A stretch of 54,182 nucleotides of DNA from Myxococcales bacterium (lineage in GTDB: Bacteria > Myxococcota > Myxococcia > Myxococcales > JAJYLH01): assembly GCA_021787845.1 (NCBI GenBank), contig JAJYLH010000040.1, forward strand, positions 1-54,182, in the 5' to 3' direction. Positions 17,058 through 25,268 of the stretch are shown piece by piece (within the stretch, counting starts at the first letter, position 1; each line of letters starts with the position of its first letter). Both the position numbers and the translations under genes were made by a program. Under the pieces are notes generated by a model, which made no database searches, was not told the origin of the DNA, and saw only the letters and a program-made list of their open reading frames with translations.

Positions 17058-18757
17058 GCGAGGACTCGTCTTGGACGCCCCCGTCCGACAGCGGAACCGA
17101 CAACTCCGCTCCCTTCAACGTTGCGAACGCGAACGTGGCGGGATGTGGGTCAAGCCCTGAGTTCGGGGCAAGCGAGATTTGTAATGATCAAAGATTCTGG
17201 ATTCGCAAGTCGTTGGCGGAGGCAGATGACGCCTCGACGGTCCACCCAGAACCGTTCACGGGCGCAGATTGGTGGAGCAGTCCGGACGTCGGATTCGTCC
17301 CGGCAGGCCGCGTGGTTCCAGGGATCACGACGCCACTCGCGCTGTGGAACGCCGAGCCGGATTGGCACCAGAGTTCGCGGGGAGGTTCGTTCATCATTCG
17401 GGCGGGTTTCCAGTCGGGCTTCTATCTTTGCGGATACCCGCCACCGACAACGCGCATACAAGTCTGGGCGGCTCCCGCTGGTACGGCACCGGTGTTCCCG
17501 CGGGATTACGCGAAGGTGGCAGATGAGAACGTGAGGCTCTGCAACTCATGCGATGAGATCAAATGGTGTCTCTTCGGCGGCAGTTGCTGGATTCAGTGTC
17601 AGGGGTTTGCCTGTTGTGACGGACAGCCTGGCTGGCATCTCGTGAACGACCAAGTGGATGGCGAGACCTATACCTTCGCCCTGGACGCTCCACCGGATTA
17701 CATGCCGGGCGACGGTTCGCTCCGGGCGATCGTGTCGCGACAGGACGATCCGACGCCGTCGCCGTTCACCTCTCCGACGAACTCAAACAACGTGGCACAG
17801 ATGAACGATCTGACGTCCCCAGTGCCGTTGCGCTACTATGCGGTCGACTTCGACGTCGAGCGGGCGCTGCCAGCCGACAGCGCGTCAGATGCAGCGCCAG
17901 CGACGACAACGATCTCCGCCACAGATTTCGCCGGGCGTCCAGCGTGGCTCTACATCCCGCCGGCGAATTCCGCGGTGTGGCGGGACATTGGAGGCAACAC
18001 GTTCCCGCCGAACGACCCCAACGTACCGCCGTCGGCCCTCGTAAGCCTGCCCGTTGGAGGTCCAGCAGGCACCGCGACCGTCACCTTGCCTCCTACCGGC
18101 GTGAAGACGCTCCAGGTGTTGGTCGATGCGTCCAATTCCCCAGCGAACAGTGGTGACCACGTCGACGTTACCGAGACGGAGGATGGTGAGACGAAGGGCG
18201 GCCTCTCGGTGAACCTGCTCCAGCAGGGGACGGTGCTCGACGAGTCGTTCGAGTATGGCATCCCGGCTACATGGACTGCAACCGGGCTTTGGCACGCGGT
18301 CGACCAGTACGGCGACCCATGCGGTGCGGCCGACAGCGGGCGGAGATCGGCCGCGTTCACGTACTTGGATGAGGCGTCGCAGTTCAACACTTGCGACTAC
18401 GGTTGCTCGCAACTTAGTCAGAACTACGTGGTGGACGGAGAACTGGACAGCCCACAGGTGACGCTTGGACAGAACGCGACACTTTCGTTCTCGCAGTTCA
18501 GCCGAACGGGCAATTCTGGTGACACGCTGACCGTGGCGCTGATGGGTGGCTCGACAGATACGCTCGGTACCGTGTCCGGCTCAGGCGCCGACCAAGGCGG
18601 CTTCGACGACTGGGTGACGACCTCGTACGACCTTTCGAACTACGCGGGAAAGACAGTCCAAGTCGCCTTCAGGTTCCACTCCCCCGATTGCCGAGGAAAT
18701 TGGGGCTACCTCAATCAAGGCTGGTGGATCGACGACGTCGTCATCGCCTCCCCGTAG
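17054..18757 (+). CDS. C-terminal half of the beta-helix surface protein, in a different frame
   Basis: 567 residues from an ATG that overlaps the previous stop (ATGA). This ORF lacks a signal peptide and no Shine-Dalgarno is visible before 17054. Both facts suggest that it is the continuation of the upstream gene, not an independent one. Its N-terminal half has a Cys-rich patch (NSCDEIKWCLFGGSCWIQCQ). Its C-terminal ~170 residues form a MAM/choice-of-anchor-J-like beta-sandwich (LDESFEYGIPATWTATGLWH ... LSNYAGKTVQVAFRFHSPDC ... GWWIDDVVI), typical of secreted carbohydrate- or protein-binding modules. If fused, the product would be about 1,250 residues. Part of the cargo between the two argS copies. 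Confidence 0.65.
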   Translation: MSEDSSWTPPSDSGTDNSAPFNVANANVAGCGSSPEFGASEICNDQRFWIRKSLAEADDASTVHPEPFTGADWWSSPDVGFVPAGRVVPGITTPLALWNAEPDWHQSSRGGSFIIRAGFQSGFYLCGYPPPTTRIQVWAAPAGTAPVFPRDYAKVADENVRLCNSCDEIKWCLFGGSCWIQCQGFACCDGQPGWHLVNDQVDGETYTFALDAPPDYMPGDGSLRAIVSRQDDPTPSPFTSPTNSNNVAQMNDLTSPVPLRYYAVDFDVERALPADSASDAAPATTTISATDFAGRPAWLYIPPANSAVWRDIGGNTFPPNDPNVPPSALVSLPVGGPAGTATVTLPPTGVKTLQVLVDASNSPANSGDHVDVTETEDGETKGGLSVNLLQQGTVLDESFEYGIPATWTATGLWHAVDQYGDPCGAADSGRRSAAFTYLDEASQFNTCDYGCSQLSQNYVVDGELDSPQVTLGQNATLSFSQFSRTGNSGDTLTVALMGGSTDTLGTVSGSGADQGGFDDWVTTSYDLSNYAGKTVQVAFRFHSPDCRGNWGYLNQGWWIDDVVIASP

Positions 18758-18773
18758 GGCGCAGGCGGCCGAG

Positions 18774-20289
18774 GCTCGCGCGCAAGCTCTTCCTTTCGTC
18801 GCTCGCGGAGGGGTTCGCGCAGCGCGAACGCTGGGGCAAGAGCCGCGAGCTCGCCGGCGAGCGCATCCTCGTCGAGTACGTCAGCGCCAACCCGACCGGC
18901 CCGATGCACGTCGGGCACGCCCGCGGCGCGGTCACCGGCGACATCATCGCGCGCTTGCTCAAGGCCGCGGGCGCCGAGGTGCACCGCGAGTACTACGTCA
19001 ACGACGCCGGGGTCCAGGTCCGGCATCTCGCGCACTCGGTCTATGTCCGGGCGCAGGAGATGGTGGTCGACACGCTCCCCTACGTCGGCTTCGTGCCGGA
19101 CCAGCTCGCGCCCGACGACTACCAGGGCGAATACATTATCGACGTCGCCCGGAAGCTGCTCGAGCCGCTCACCCGCCAGTCGCGCGAGGGGCTGATCACG
19201 AGCCCGTTCATCGAGATTCTTTCCTGGCTCCAAGACGCGGTCGTCGACCTCGTCATGAAAGAGATGATCGAGCCGGACCTGGCTCTGTTCAACATCAAGT
19301 TCGACAAGTTCTTCCGGGAGTCCGAGCTGCACGAGTCGGGGCGGGTCCGGGAAGCCATCAACACGCTGCGGGGCAAGGGGCTCGTCGAGAAGCGCGTCCT
19401 GCCGCCGCCCAAGGGACAGGAGCGCGCGGACGACGAGATTCCTCCGACCTCGGAGCCGCTTCTGGTGATGCGGACGACCGAGTTCGGCGACGACGTCGAC
19501 CGGCCGCTGGTCAAGCCGAACAACCAGTACACCTACTTCGCGGGAGACGTCGCCTACCATTGGGACAAGCTCCAGCGCGGGTACACGCGGCTCATCAACG
19601 TCTGGGGAGCGGACCACGCAGGCTACGTGCAGCGGGTGCGCGCGGCGATCGCGGCGCTCGGCTACGACCCCAAGGTGTTCGAGGTGGTGCTGGTGCAGAT
19701 GGTCAACCTGGTCCGCGATGGCGTGCCGGTGCGGATGGGCAAGCGCAGCGGCAACTTCGTCACCCTGCGCGAGGTCATCGAGGAGGCCGGCCAGGACGCG
19801 ACCCGCGTCTTCTTCACCGAGCGCACGAGCACCTCGCAGTTCGACTTCGACCTCGCGCTCGCGAAGAAGCAGGAGGACATCAACCCGGTCTTCTATCTGC
19901 AATACGGACACGCGCGCGCCGCGTCGATTCTACGCAAGGCGAGCGAACGAGGCATCGAGCTGCCGCAAGTGACCGCCGAGAACCTGCAAGGACTCGCGTT
20001 GCCCGAAGAGATGGACCTCGTCCAGCGGCTGCTCGCCTATCCCGAGGTCGTGACCGGCGCCGCCAAGACGCTGGAACCGCATCGGATCATCGCCTACCTC
20101 AAGGAGACCATCGGCGCCTTCCACTCCTACCTGACCAGGTACAAGAGCACCGAGAAGGTGCTGTCCGACGATCCGGTCAAGACCCGGGCGCGCCTCGCGC
20201 TGGTGCTCGCGCTCAAGCTCACCCTCGGGAACGCCCTCGACCTCATCGGCGTCAGCGCCCCGGAGCAGATGACGAGAACCGACGAATAG
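18774..20289 (+). pseudogene. argS: argS 3' fragment, apparently identical to the intact gene from codon 96
   Basis: Encodes ArgRS residues 96-599 with no visible change, but lacks the first 95 residues (tRNA D-loop-contacting N-terminal domain) and any native start. The open frame reaches back to 18688 only because it reads through the end of the previous gene in another frame. The HIGH motif is retained, so an internal start could in principle give a truncated protein, but it is unlikely to charge tRNA normally. The perfect match shows the duplication is very recent or is an assembly product. Confidence 0.9.
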
Positions 20290-20295
20290 CCCGGC
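18774..20295. repeat. Long direct repeat, right copy (1,522 bp)
   Basis: Second copy of 10918-12439. The left edge is abrupt: cargo sequence ending GCAGGCGGCCGAG joins argS at GCTCGCGCGCAAG. After the right edge (TAGCCCGGC) the sequence differs from that following the intact argS. Confidence 0.95.
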
Positions 20296-20385
20296 GTTGG
20301 GCGAAGCGGAAGGCGACAGGGCGCGCCGTCCACCCGATGCGACGTGCTCTGGACCGCGCAAGCAGGGTCGTGCTATCTTCCTCGC

Positions 20386-20712
20386 ATGAGCGGCTCCACG
20401 CAGCGCTCGGACGCCCGCAATCTGGCGCTGCACCGCGCGGCGTTGACGAAGCTGCGCGCGAAGCCCGAGCTGCGACGGCCGTGCCTCGACCTCGTCAATC
20501 GCTGGCTCCAATCGCCCGGGATCGAGCCGTCGCAGGTCTACCTCGAGCGCTGGCGTGATCTCCTGATGTCCACCTCCGACGACGATCTCGAACGCACGGT
20601 CCTCGACCCCGAGGCCGGCCAGGCGCTGCGCTCCTGCTCGCCGCTGGGGCCTGTGTTCACGCCGCGGGAGCGATGGGCCGTGCTCGCGCGAGAGGACCGG
20701 GGCGAACCGTGA
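20386..20712 (+). CDS. Small protein, first gene of a nucleotidyltransferase-type pair
   Basis: 108 residues, no signal or membrane segment, mostly helical and charged (RNLALHRAALTKLRAKPELRR; VYLERWRDLLMS). I do not recognise a named family. Its stop overlaps the GTG of the next gene (GTGA at 20709-20712), so the two are translationally coupled. That layout is usual for toxin-antitoxin or AbiE-like pairs, where a small helical partner accompanies a nucleotidyltransferase; the antitoxin role is inference. A TATCTT word at 20374 ends only seven bases before the ATG, hinting at a leaderless or short-leader transcript. Confidence 0.6.
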   Translation: MSGSTQRSDARNLALHRAALTKLRAKPELRRPCLDLVNRWLQSPGIEPSQVYLERWRDLLMSTSDDDLERTVLDPEAGQALRSCSPLGPVFTPRERWAVLAREDRGEP

Positions 20713-21239
20713 CCCGCGCCGAGCTGGAGCACGCGATTCGCGCCGCCGGTGCGATCTGCGGCGACCGCGAGCTGTATGTCGTTGGCAGCCAGGCGATTCT
20801 CGGAGCGTTCCCGGACGCGACCGGCGTGCTCGTGCAGTCGATGGAGGCGAACCTCGCGCCCAAGAACCTGCCGGAGCTGGAGTCCCTCGTCGAGGGCTCC
20901 ATCGGCGAGCTGAGCCCGTTTCATCAGACCTTCGGTTTCTATGTCGATGGGGTCGACGTCAGCTCCGTGGCTCTTCCCGTCGGATGGCGCGAGCGGGTCC
21001 TGGTGATCGACACGCCGAACACCAACGGATACCGGGGCCTGTGCTTGTCGCCCGGCGACCTCGCCGCCAGCAAGCTCGTCGCGGGTCGCGAGAAGGACCT
21101 CGCGTTCGTGCGAGCGATGATGCGCGCCAGGATGGTCGCGCCCGCGCTGGTTCGGGAACGCTTGGTCCAGGTTCCCAACCTGAGCCCGGACCGACTCGCC
21201 ACGCTCGAGGAAATCGTCAGGCGCCTTGCGTCGAGCTGA
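20709..21239 (+). CDS. DUF6036-type nucleotidyltransferase-fold protein
   Basis: 176 residues from GTG 20709. The N-terminal LYVVGSQAILGAFPDAT is the GS-containing helix-turn of minimal nucleotidyltransferases, followed by an acidic strand (VLVQSMEANL) and the conserved block GSIGELSPFHQTFGFYVDGVDVSSVALP. LCLSPGDLAASKLVAGREKDL follows, the helical part seen in DUF6036/AbiEii-like proteins. Metal-binding acidic residues are only partly obvious, so activity is uncertain. Coupled to the preceding small gene. Possible roles are a toxin that nucleotidylates tRNA or protein, or a defence component; neither is shown here. Family recognition from memory, moderately sure. Confidence 0.65.
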   Translation: MTRAELEHAIRAAGAICGDRELYVVGSQAILGAFPDATGVLVQSMEANLAPKNLPELESLVEGSIGELSPFHQTFGFYVDGVDVSSVALPVGWRERVLVIDTPNTNGYRGLCLSPGDLAASKLVAGREKDLAFVRAMMRARMVAPALVRERLVQVPNLSPDRLATLEEIVRRLASS

Positions 21240-21450
21240 GCCTCGGCGCTCGCGCAGCGGAAGTCCTGGACGTCGGTAGTCGACGGGCGGGCCGATCGCG
21301 TTGGACCGCGCTGGGCGGCATCGCGACAAGGTCGCCGGTGACGGTGATCCGGCACGCGACGAGCGCGCTCGAACCCTGTGGTAGAGTGCGGGCATGAACC
21401 TCCTCCCCACCCGTCGGTTCATGCTTCACCGCGGCGGTTCGTTCGACGCG

Positions 21451-23241
21451 ATGAAGATTCGGCTGCTGGCGGCGCTCCTGACGGCGGGCATCGCCTCCGG
21501 GTGTGCCCGGCCGCCTGTGCTGACCGGCGCCGACGCAGGCCGCGCGGACGCGGGTGGGTCGGCATCGGATGCCGGACCGTTCGACGCTGGTGGATCCGTA
21601 TCCGATGCCGGATCGTTCGACGCCGGGGGAGTGCCCGACGCCGGGGTGTCGGTCGATGGCGGCGAGTCGGTCGATGCGGGCACGCAGGAAGACGCGGGCG
21701 TGCCAGCCGATGCCGGAACGAACGGTGCCGACGCCGGCTGCGCCGCCGGATCGACAGCCGCGTGCACGAGCTCCTGCGGTACCTCCGGCGCGTCGGTCTG
21801 CGCGGGCGGGGCCTGGGGCGCCTGCGAGCCGCCGTCGGAAGCCTGCGATCTGGAGGACGACGACTGCGACGGCGCCTGCGACGATCTGATGGGATGTCGA
21901 GTCGGGGTCGACCGGAGCGACAATGCGACTGCGGGTCTGCACTTCTACACGACCGACGACGCCGAGGCGGGATGTTGCGGCTACTCCGTCGAGGGCTACG
22001 ACTACTTCTATCTCTACGCCTCGCAGGAGCCCGGGCTCGTGCCGTTCTATCGCTGCCGGTCGTCGACGGGGGCGCATCGATACACGACCGACCCGTCCTG
22101 CGGGGGCGACATCTCCGAAGGCGTCCTCGGTTTCATCGCGACTCAGGCCGTCTGCGGTGCCATCCCGCTCTACGAGCTTCGAAACCCCTCGAACGGCGAC
22201 GACTTCTTCACGACGAGCTCTGCGGAGCAGGCGGCGGCCCAGGCCGAAGGTCTTACGCCCGCCGGAACCGCCGGCTACGTCTGGCCGGACGCCTGCGCCG
22301 GGCCCGGATGCACCTGGAAGAGCCCGGTGGCGATGAGCGGCGAGGCTCGCACCTCGGTGACGGGGTTCCCCACCGCCTGGTACGGCTTTCCGATCTCGGG
22401 CACCCAGAGCTTCACCTCGCTGTCGGGCACCGTCTCCATCACCCAGTCGGATGATCTGTACAGCGAGGTCCTCTTCATCCTCCAGTACCTCCCGACAGGC
22501 GCGTGTCCGTCCGGGCGCTGGCCGGCGACGACCCCCGAGTTCGGACCGCCGGGCGCCAGAGGCATCGGCCAGGTCATCGTCAAGGCCCCGACGCACGGGA
22601 GCTTCACCCTCCCCATCGACTTCGAGCTGCCCGGAGGGCTACCGATTTCGAATTGCCTCCTGCTCGGCCTGAACGGCGGGCCGGTCTCGACCGGACACGA
22701 CATGGTTTCGTCGGCGAACCTCTCGCTCGGCTTCACCGCGCCCCAGACGCCGCCGCAGCAGGTCATCGGCATGGGCGGCGAGTTCTGTTACGGGCAGGAT
22801 TGGGGCTGCCAGAAGGCGACCACCGTCGACACGCAGTCCTTCGCCGCCGTCACGAAGCTTTCCCAGCCCGTGCGCCTCGTCGCCCTCTACGGCGACATCA
22901 GCGACACGACCTTCGACGGCACGAGCGCCTTCGGGCCGCCTCCCGCGGGCTCCTGGACCGCGACCAACGACTTCTATGTCTATCATGGCGCGGAGTGCGA
23001 CCAGCTCGGCTCCGGCATCCTTGGACCGGGGAACTACTATGCCAACATCCCGCCGGACGCGACCCTCCTCTTGTCGGTCCCGCTTTCCGGACGAGGCATC
23101 GGCGTCGCGACGCAGCCGGTCGACAAGACGTTCCCGAATCTCTCGATTCCCGCGGGCGACTGCCTGGTCACGCTCTGGGGACTGCAGGGAACCGGCGGGT
23201 TCGACAACGAGACCCAGGTGACCGCGCTCGTCACCCCGTAG
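21451..23241 (+). CDS. Lipoprotein with Asp/Ala/Gly linker and DUF5648-like repeats
   Basis: 596 residues. ATG 21451 gives a lipoprotein signal (LLAALLTAGIASGC); a further in-frame ATG at 21394 would only add an atypical extension. After the Cys comes an ~80-residue DAGG/DAGS-rich linker, usual in Myxococcota surface lipoproteins. A Cys-rich spacer follows (CTSSCGTSGASVC; CDLEDDDCDGACDD), then repeats with the aromatic signature GLHFYTTDD ... EGYDYFYLYASQEPGLVPFYRC ... AHRYTTD ... DDFFTTSSAEQ, which resemble DUF5648. The C-terminal ~300 residues are beta-rich and unrecognised. It would be anchored in the outer membrane, function unknown. Confidence 0.7.
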   Translation: MKIRLLAALLTAGIASGCARPPVLTGADAGRADAGGSASDAGPFDAGGSVSDAGSFDAGGVPDAGVSVDGGESVDAGTQEDAGVPADAGTNGADAGCAAGSTAACTSSCGTSGASVCAGGAWGACEPPSEACDLEDDDCDGACDDLMGCRVGVDRSDNATAGLHFYTTDDAEAGCCGYSVEGYDYFYLYASQEPGLVPFYRCRSSTGAHRYTTDPSCGGDISEGVLGFIATQAVCGAIPLYELRNPSNGDDFFTTSSAEQAAAQAEGLTPAGTAGYVWPDACAGPGCTWKSPVAMSGEARTSVTGFPTAWYGFPISGTQSFTSLSGTVSITQSDDLYSEVLFILQYLPTGACPSGRWPATTPEFGPPGARGIGQVIVKAPTHGSFTLPIDFELPGGLPISNCLLLGLNGGPVSTGHDMVSSANLSLGFTAPQTPPQQVIGMGGEFCYGQDWGCQKATTVDTQSFAAVTKLSQPVRLVALYGDISDTTFDGTSAFGPPPAGSWTATNDFYVYHGAECDQLGSGILGPGNYYANIPPDATLLLSVPLSGRGIGVATQPVDKTFPNLSIPAGDCLVTLWGLQGTGGFDNETQVTALVTP

Positions 23242-23537
23242 AAGTCGCGTCGCGGCTCCAGTCCCGAAGCTCGTGTGTCCGACGTCGACGACGCGCAGGA
23301 AGCGAACCTCTCGTCAGCGTCTTCTCGGTATTAATCGTCGCGCAAGTAGCTGCACCGCAGATGGGACTCGGTAGGCGCAAGCACTTTCGAAAAGATTGAT
23401 AACTGCTTGTCCGGTCGACCACGTCTTGACGAGAGCGCCTGCACAAGTCAGTGGTGGTGGGCCGCTGGCTCGCCAGGAATGCACATTTGTCCTCGTCTCG
23501 CGCGCCAGCCAATCCGATGTGACAACTGGCTCCCCTC
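23242..23537. other. Convergent intergenic region
   Basis: 296 bases between convergent genes. No gene, no recognisable repeat copy and no clear terminator hairpin seen. Confidence 0.4.
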
Positions 23538-25181
23538 CTACGGCAAGAGCAGGTCCGCCGGCACCAGCGGCTTGCCGCTCGTGATCCGATCGAGGTGCTC
23601 CTGGAGTACCTTGCGCGTTTGAGGGTCCATGTCGAAGCGCAAGGCGTCCTTGAGCAACTCCGTCGCCCCGGCCTTGTCGCCGGCGCGGTAGCGGGCCACC
23701 GCCAGCGTGTCGAGGATCGTGGGATCCTTGCGCCCGGTCGCGTCCGCCGCCGCCTGGGCGATGCGTCCCGCGTCGACGATGCCTTCCTTCGACAGCTTCG
23801 CCTGCCCCAGCATCTGCCAGGCGACCGTGTTCTGAATCCACGCGTCGAACGCCACCGGCGCGCCGTTCGGGACGGGAACCGCGAGCTTGCCGCCCGCCGC
23901 GCGCTCCATCGCGACATAGGCGGGGCTCTTCGCGAGGTTCACGTACGCGTTCGTCACCGCCTCGTCGTCGCTGGGCAGGGGCGCCTCGAGGTGCCACATC
24001 GCGCCGACGAGGCCGATGGCGAGCGCCACGATGCCAAGGACGGCGAACGGACGCAGCTCGGCGCGCGACGCGGGCGACGGCGGCAGGTCGGTGCCCGCCA
24101 GGGCGAGGGCGCCCATCACGTAGCCGGCCGCGAGCCCAGCCGGACAGCCGAGCACCGGTACGAGGCCGCCGAAGAGGAACACCGGCAGGACGTAGAGCCC
24201 GACCGCGACCCACACCGACGCGTTGGGCAAGAGTGCTCTCGGTAGGCGGCGGCGTCCGAGGGTGGCGAGCGCGGCCAACATCCCGATGAGGCCGACGACG
24301 CCCCCGGTCGCGCCGGTGCTGGTGTACGGGAGCGGGAGGAGGAACTGAGCGGCCACCGAGCCGGCGGCGCCGACCACGAACGCGAGCACCGTCCGCTCCC
24401 ACCCCACCAGCCGCTCGACGAACGGCGCGAACCAGAAGAGCCCGAAGATGGCGAGGGCGAGCTGAATCGGATCGCGGTGGACGAAGACGTAGGAGAACAG
24501 CCGCCAGCTCTCGCCCGCCCGGACCAGCGTCGGGCTGAAGGCGCCGAGCGCGATGTCGGGGTAGGGCCGGGAGGCGACCAGGTGCTGTAGCCACGTCAGC
24601 GAGAGGAGCGAGGCGAGCGCGACCGCCGCCACCAGGATCGGCGCGACCCGCACCGGCTGCTGCACGAGCACGTCGGAGAGCCGCCCGGCCTGCACCGCCC
24701 GCCTCGACCTCTCGCCGGTCGGATCGAGGAGCTGCATCCGCTCGACCAGGAGCTGGCTCAGCGCCTCGTACGCGCGGGGGCTCTGGAGCTGCTCTTGCGC
24801 GAGCGCGAGGGCGCCCTTGTGGTCGGCGAGGAGCAGGACCGGTCCCGTCGTCGTGTGCAGCTCGTTGACCTGGCTCAGGCGTCCGAGCTGCACCCGGCGC
24901 AGCACCTTCTCCCCCAGCGTGAGCTCGACCGTGTCGCGGGTCACCCGCACCCGGTCCGGCTGCCGGCGGCGCGCCAGGGCGTAGACCATCGTCGCCGACA
25001 CCAGCGCCCAGCCGAGCCCGACGCTAACCGCGACCGGTTCCGAGAAGCCGAAGCGCTCCAGTGTCCAGACCAGGGTCATGCCCAACGCGACCCCGAACAC
25101 CAGGGGCAAGGAGAGCCGCGCCGGCTGGACCACCAGCTCGAACTGCTGAACCTCGTTTTCCAGAGCGTGAGCGCCGGGCAA
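23538..25181 (-). CDS. Rhomboid-fold membrane protein with degenerate active site
   Basis: 547 residues. Two TM helices near the N-terminus (~23-65) flank a short loop and precede a PH-like/cytosolic segment. The rhomboid-like six-helix core spans ~190-370 and a helical TPR-like tail (~410-547) includes ARYRAGDKAGATELLKDALRF. The core aligns with rhomboids (WRLFSYVFVHRDPIQLALAIFGLFWFAPF), but the catalytic residues are gone: the GxSG serine is Thr (GATGG), the last-helix His is Cys (CPAGLAAG), and the HxxxxHxxxN residues are mostly replaced. It should be a non-proteolytic pseudo-rhomboid. The TTG start has AGGAG ten bases upstream; a nearby ATG (25193) is in another frame. Confidence 0.75.
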   Translation of the reverse strand: MPGAHALENEVQQFELVVQPARLSLPLVFGVALGMTLVWTLERFGFSEPVAVSVGLGWALVSATMVYALARRRQPDRVRVTRDTVELTLGEKVLRRVQLGRLSQVNELHTTTGPVLLLADHKGALALAQEQLQSPRAYEALSQLLVERMQLLDPTGERSRRAVQAGRLSDVLVQQPVRVAPILVAAVALASLLSLTWLQHLVASRPYPDIALGAFSPTLVRAGESWRLFSYVFVHRDPIQLALAIFGLFWFAPFVERLVGWERTVLAFVVGAAGSVAAQFLLPLPYTSTGATGGVVGLIGMLAALATLGRRRLPRALLPNASVWVAVGLYVLPVFLFGGLVPVLGCPAGLAAGYVMGALALAGTDLPPSPASRAELRPFAVLGIVALAIGLVGAMWHLEAPLPSDDEAVTNAYVNLAKSPAYVAMERAAGGKLAVPVPNGAPVAFDAWIQNTVAWQMLGQAKLSKEGIVDAGRIAQAAADATGRKDPTILDTLAVARYRAGDKAGATELLKDALRFDMDPQTRKVLQEHLDRITSGKPLVPADLLLP

Positions 25182-25268
25182 AGGACATCGACTCCTGCTT
25201 GCCTTTTACGCCGCCTCGGTGGGGCGGCGAGGGCCGGATACTACACAAAGGCGTCTGGCCAAAGCTCT

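Noticed and set aside
18688-20289. Second functional argS gene
   Set aside because: The first 95 codons and the start are missing; the upstream part of the frame reads cargo sequence in the wrong frame.
23242-23537. Search for an attachment site or tRNA gene to explain mobility near 20-23 kb
   Set aside because: No tRNA-like cloverleaf, integrase or direct att repeat was seen here or at the argS copies apart from the long repeat itself.
25024-25248. ATG at 25193 with good RBS as the pseudo-rhomboid start
   Set aside because: It is in a different frame and leads to a short Arg/Gly-rich peptide; the TTG at 25181 fits the same RBS at acceptable spacing.
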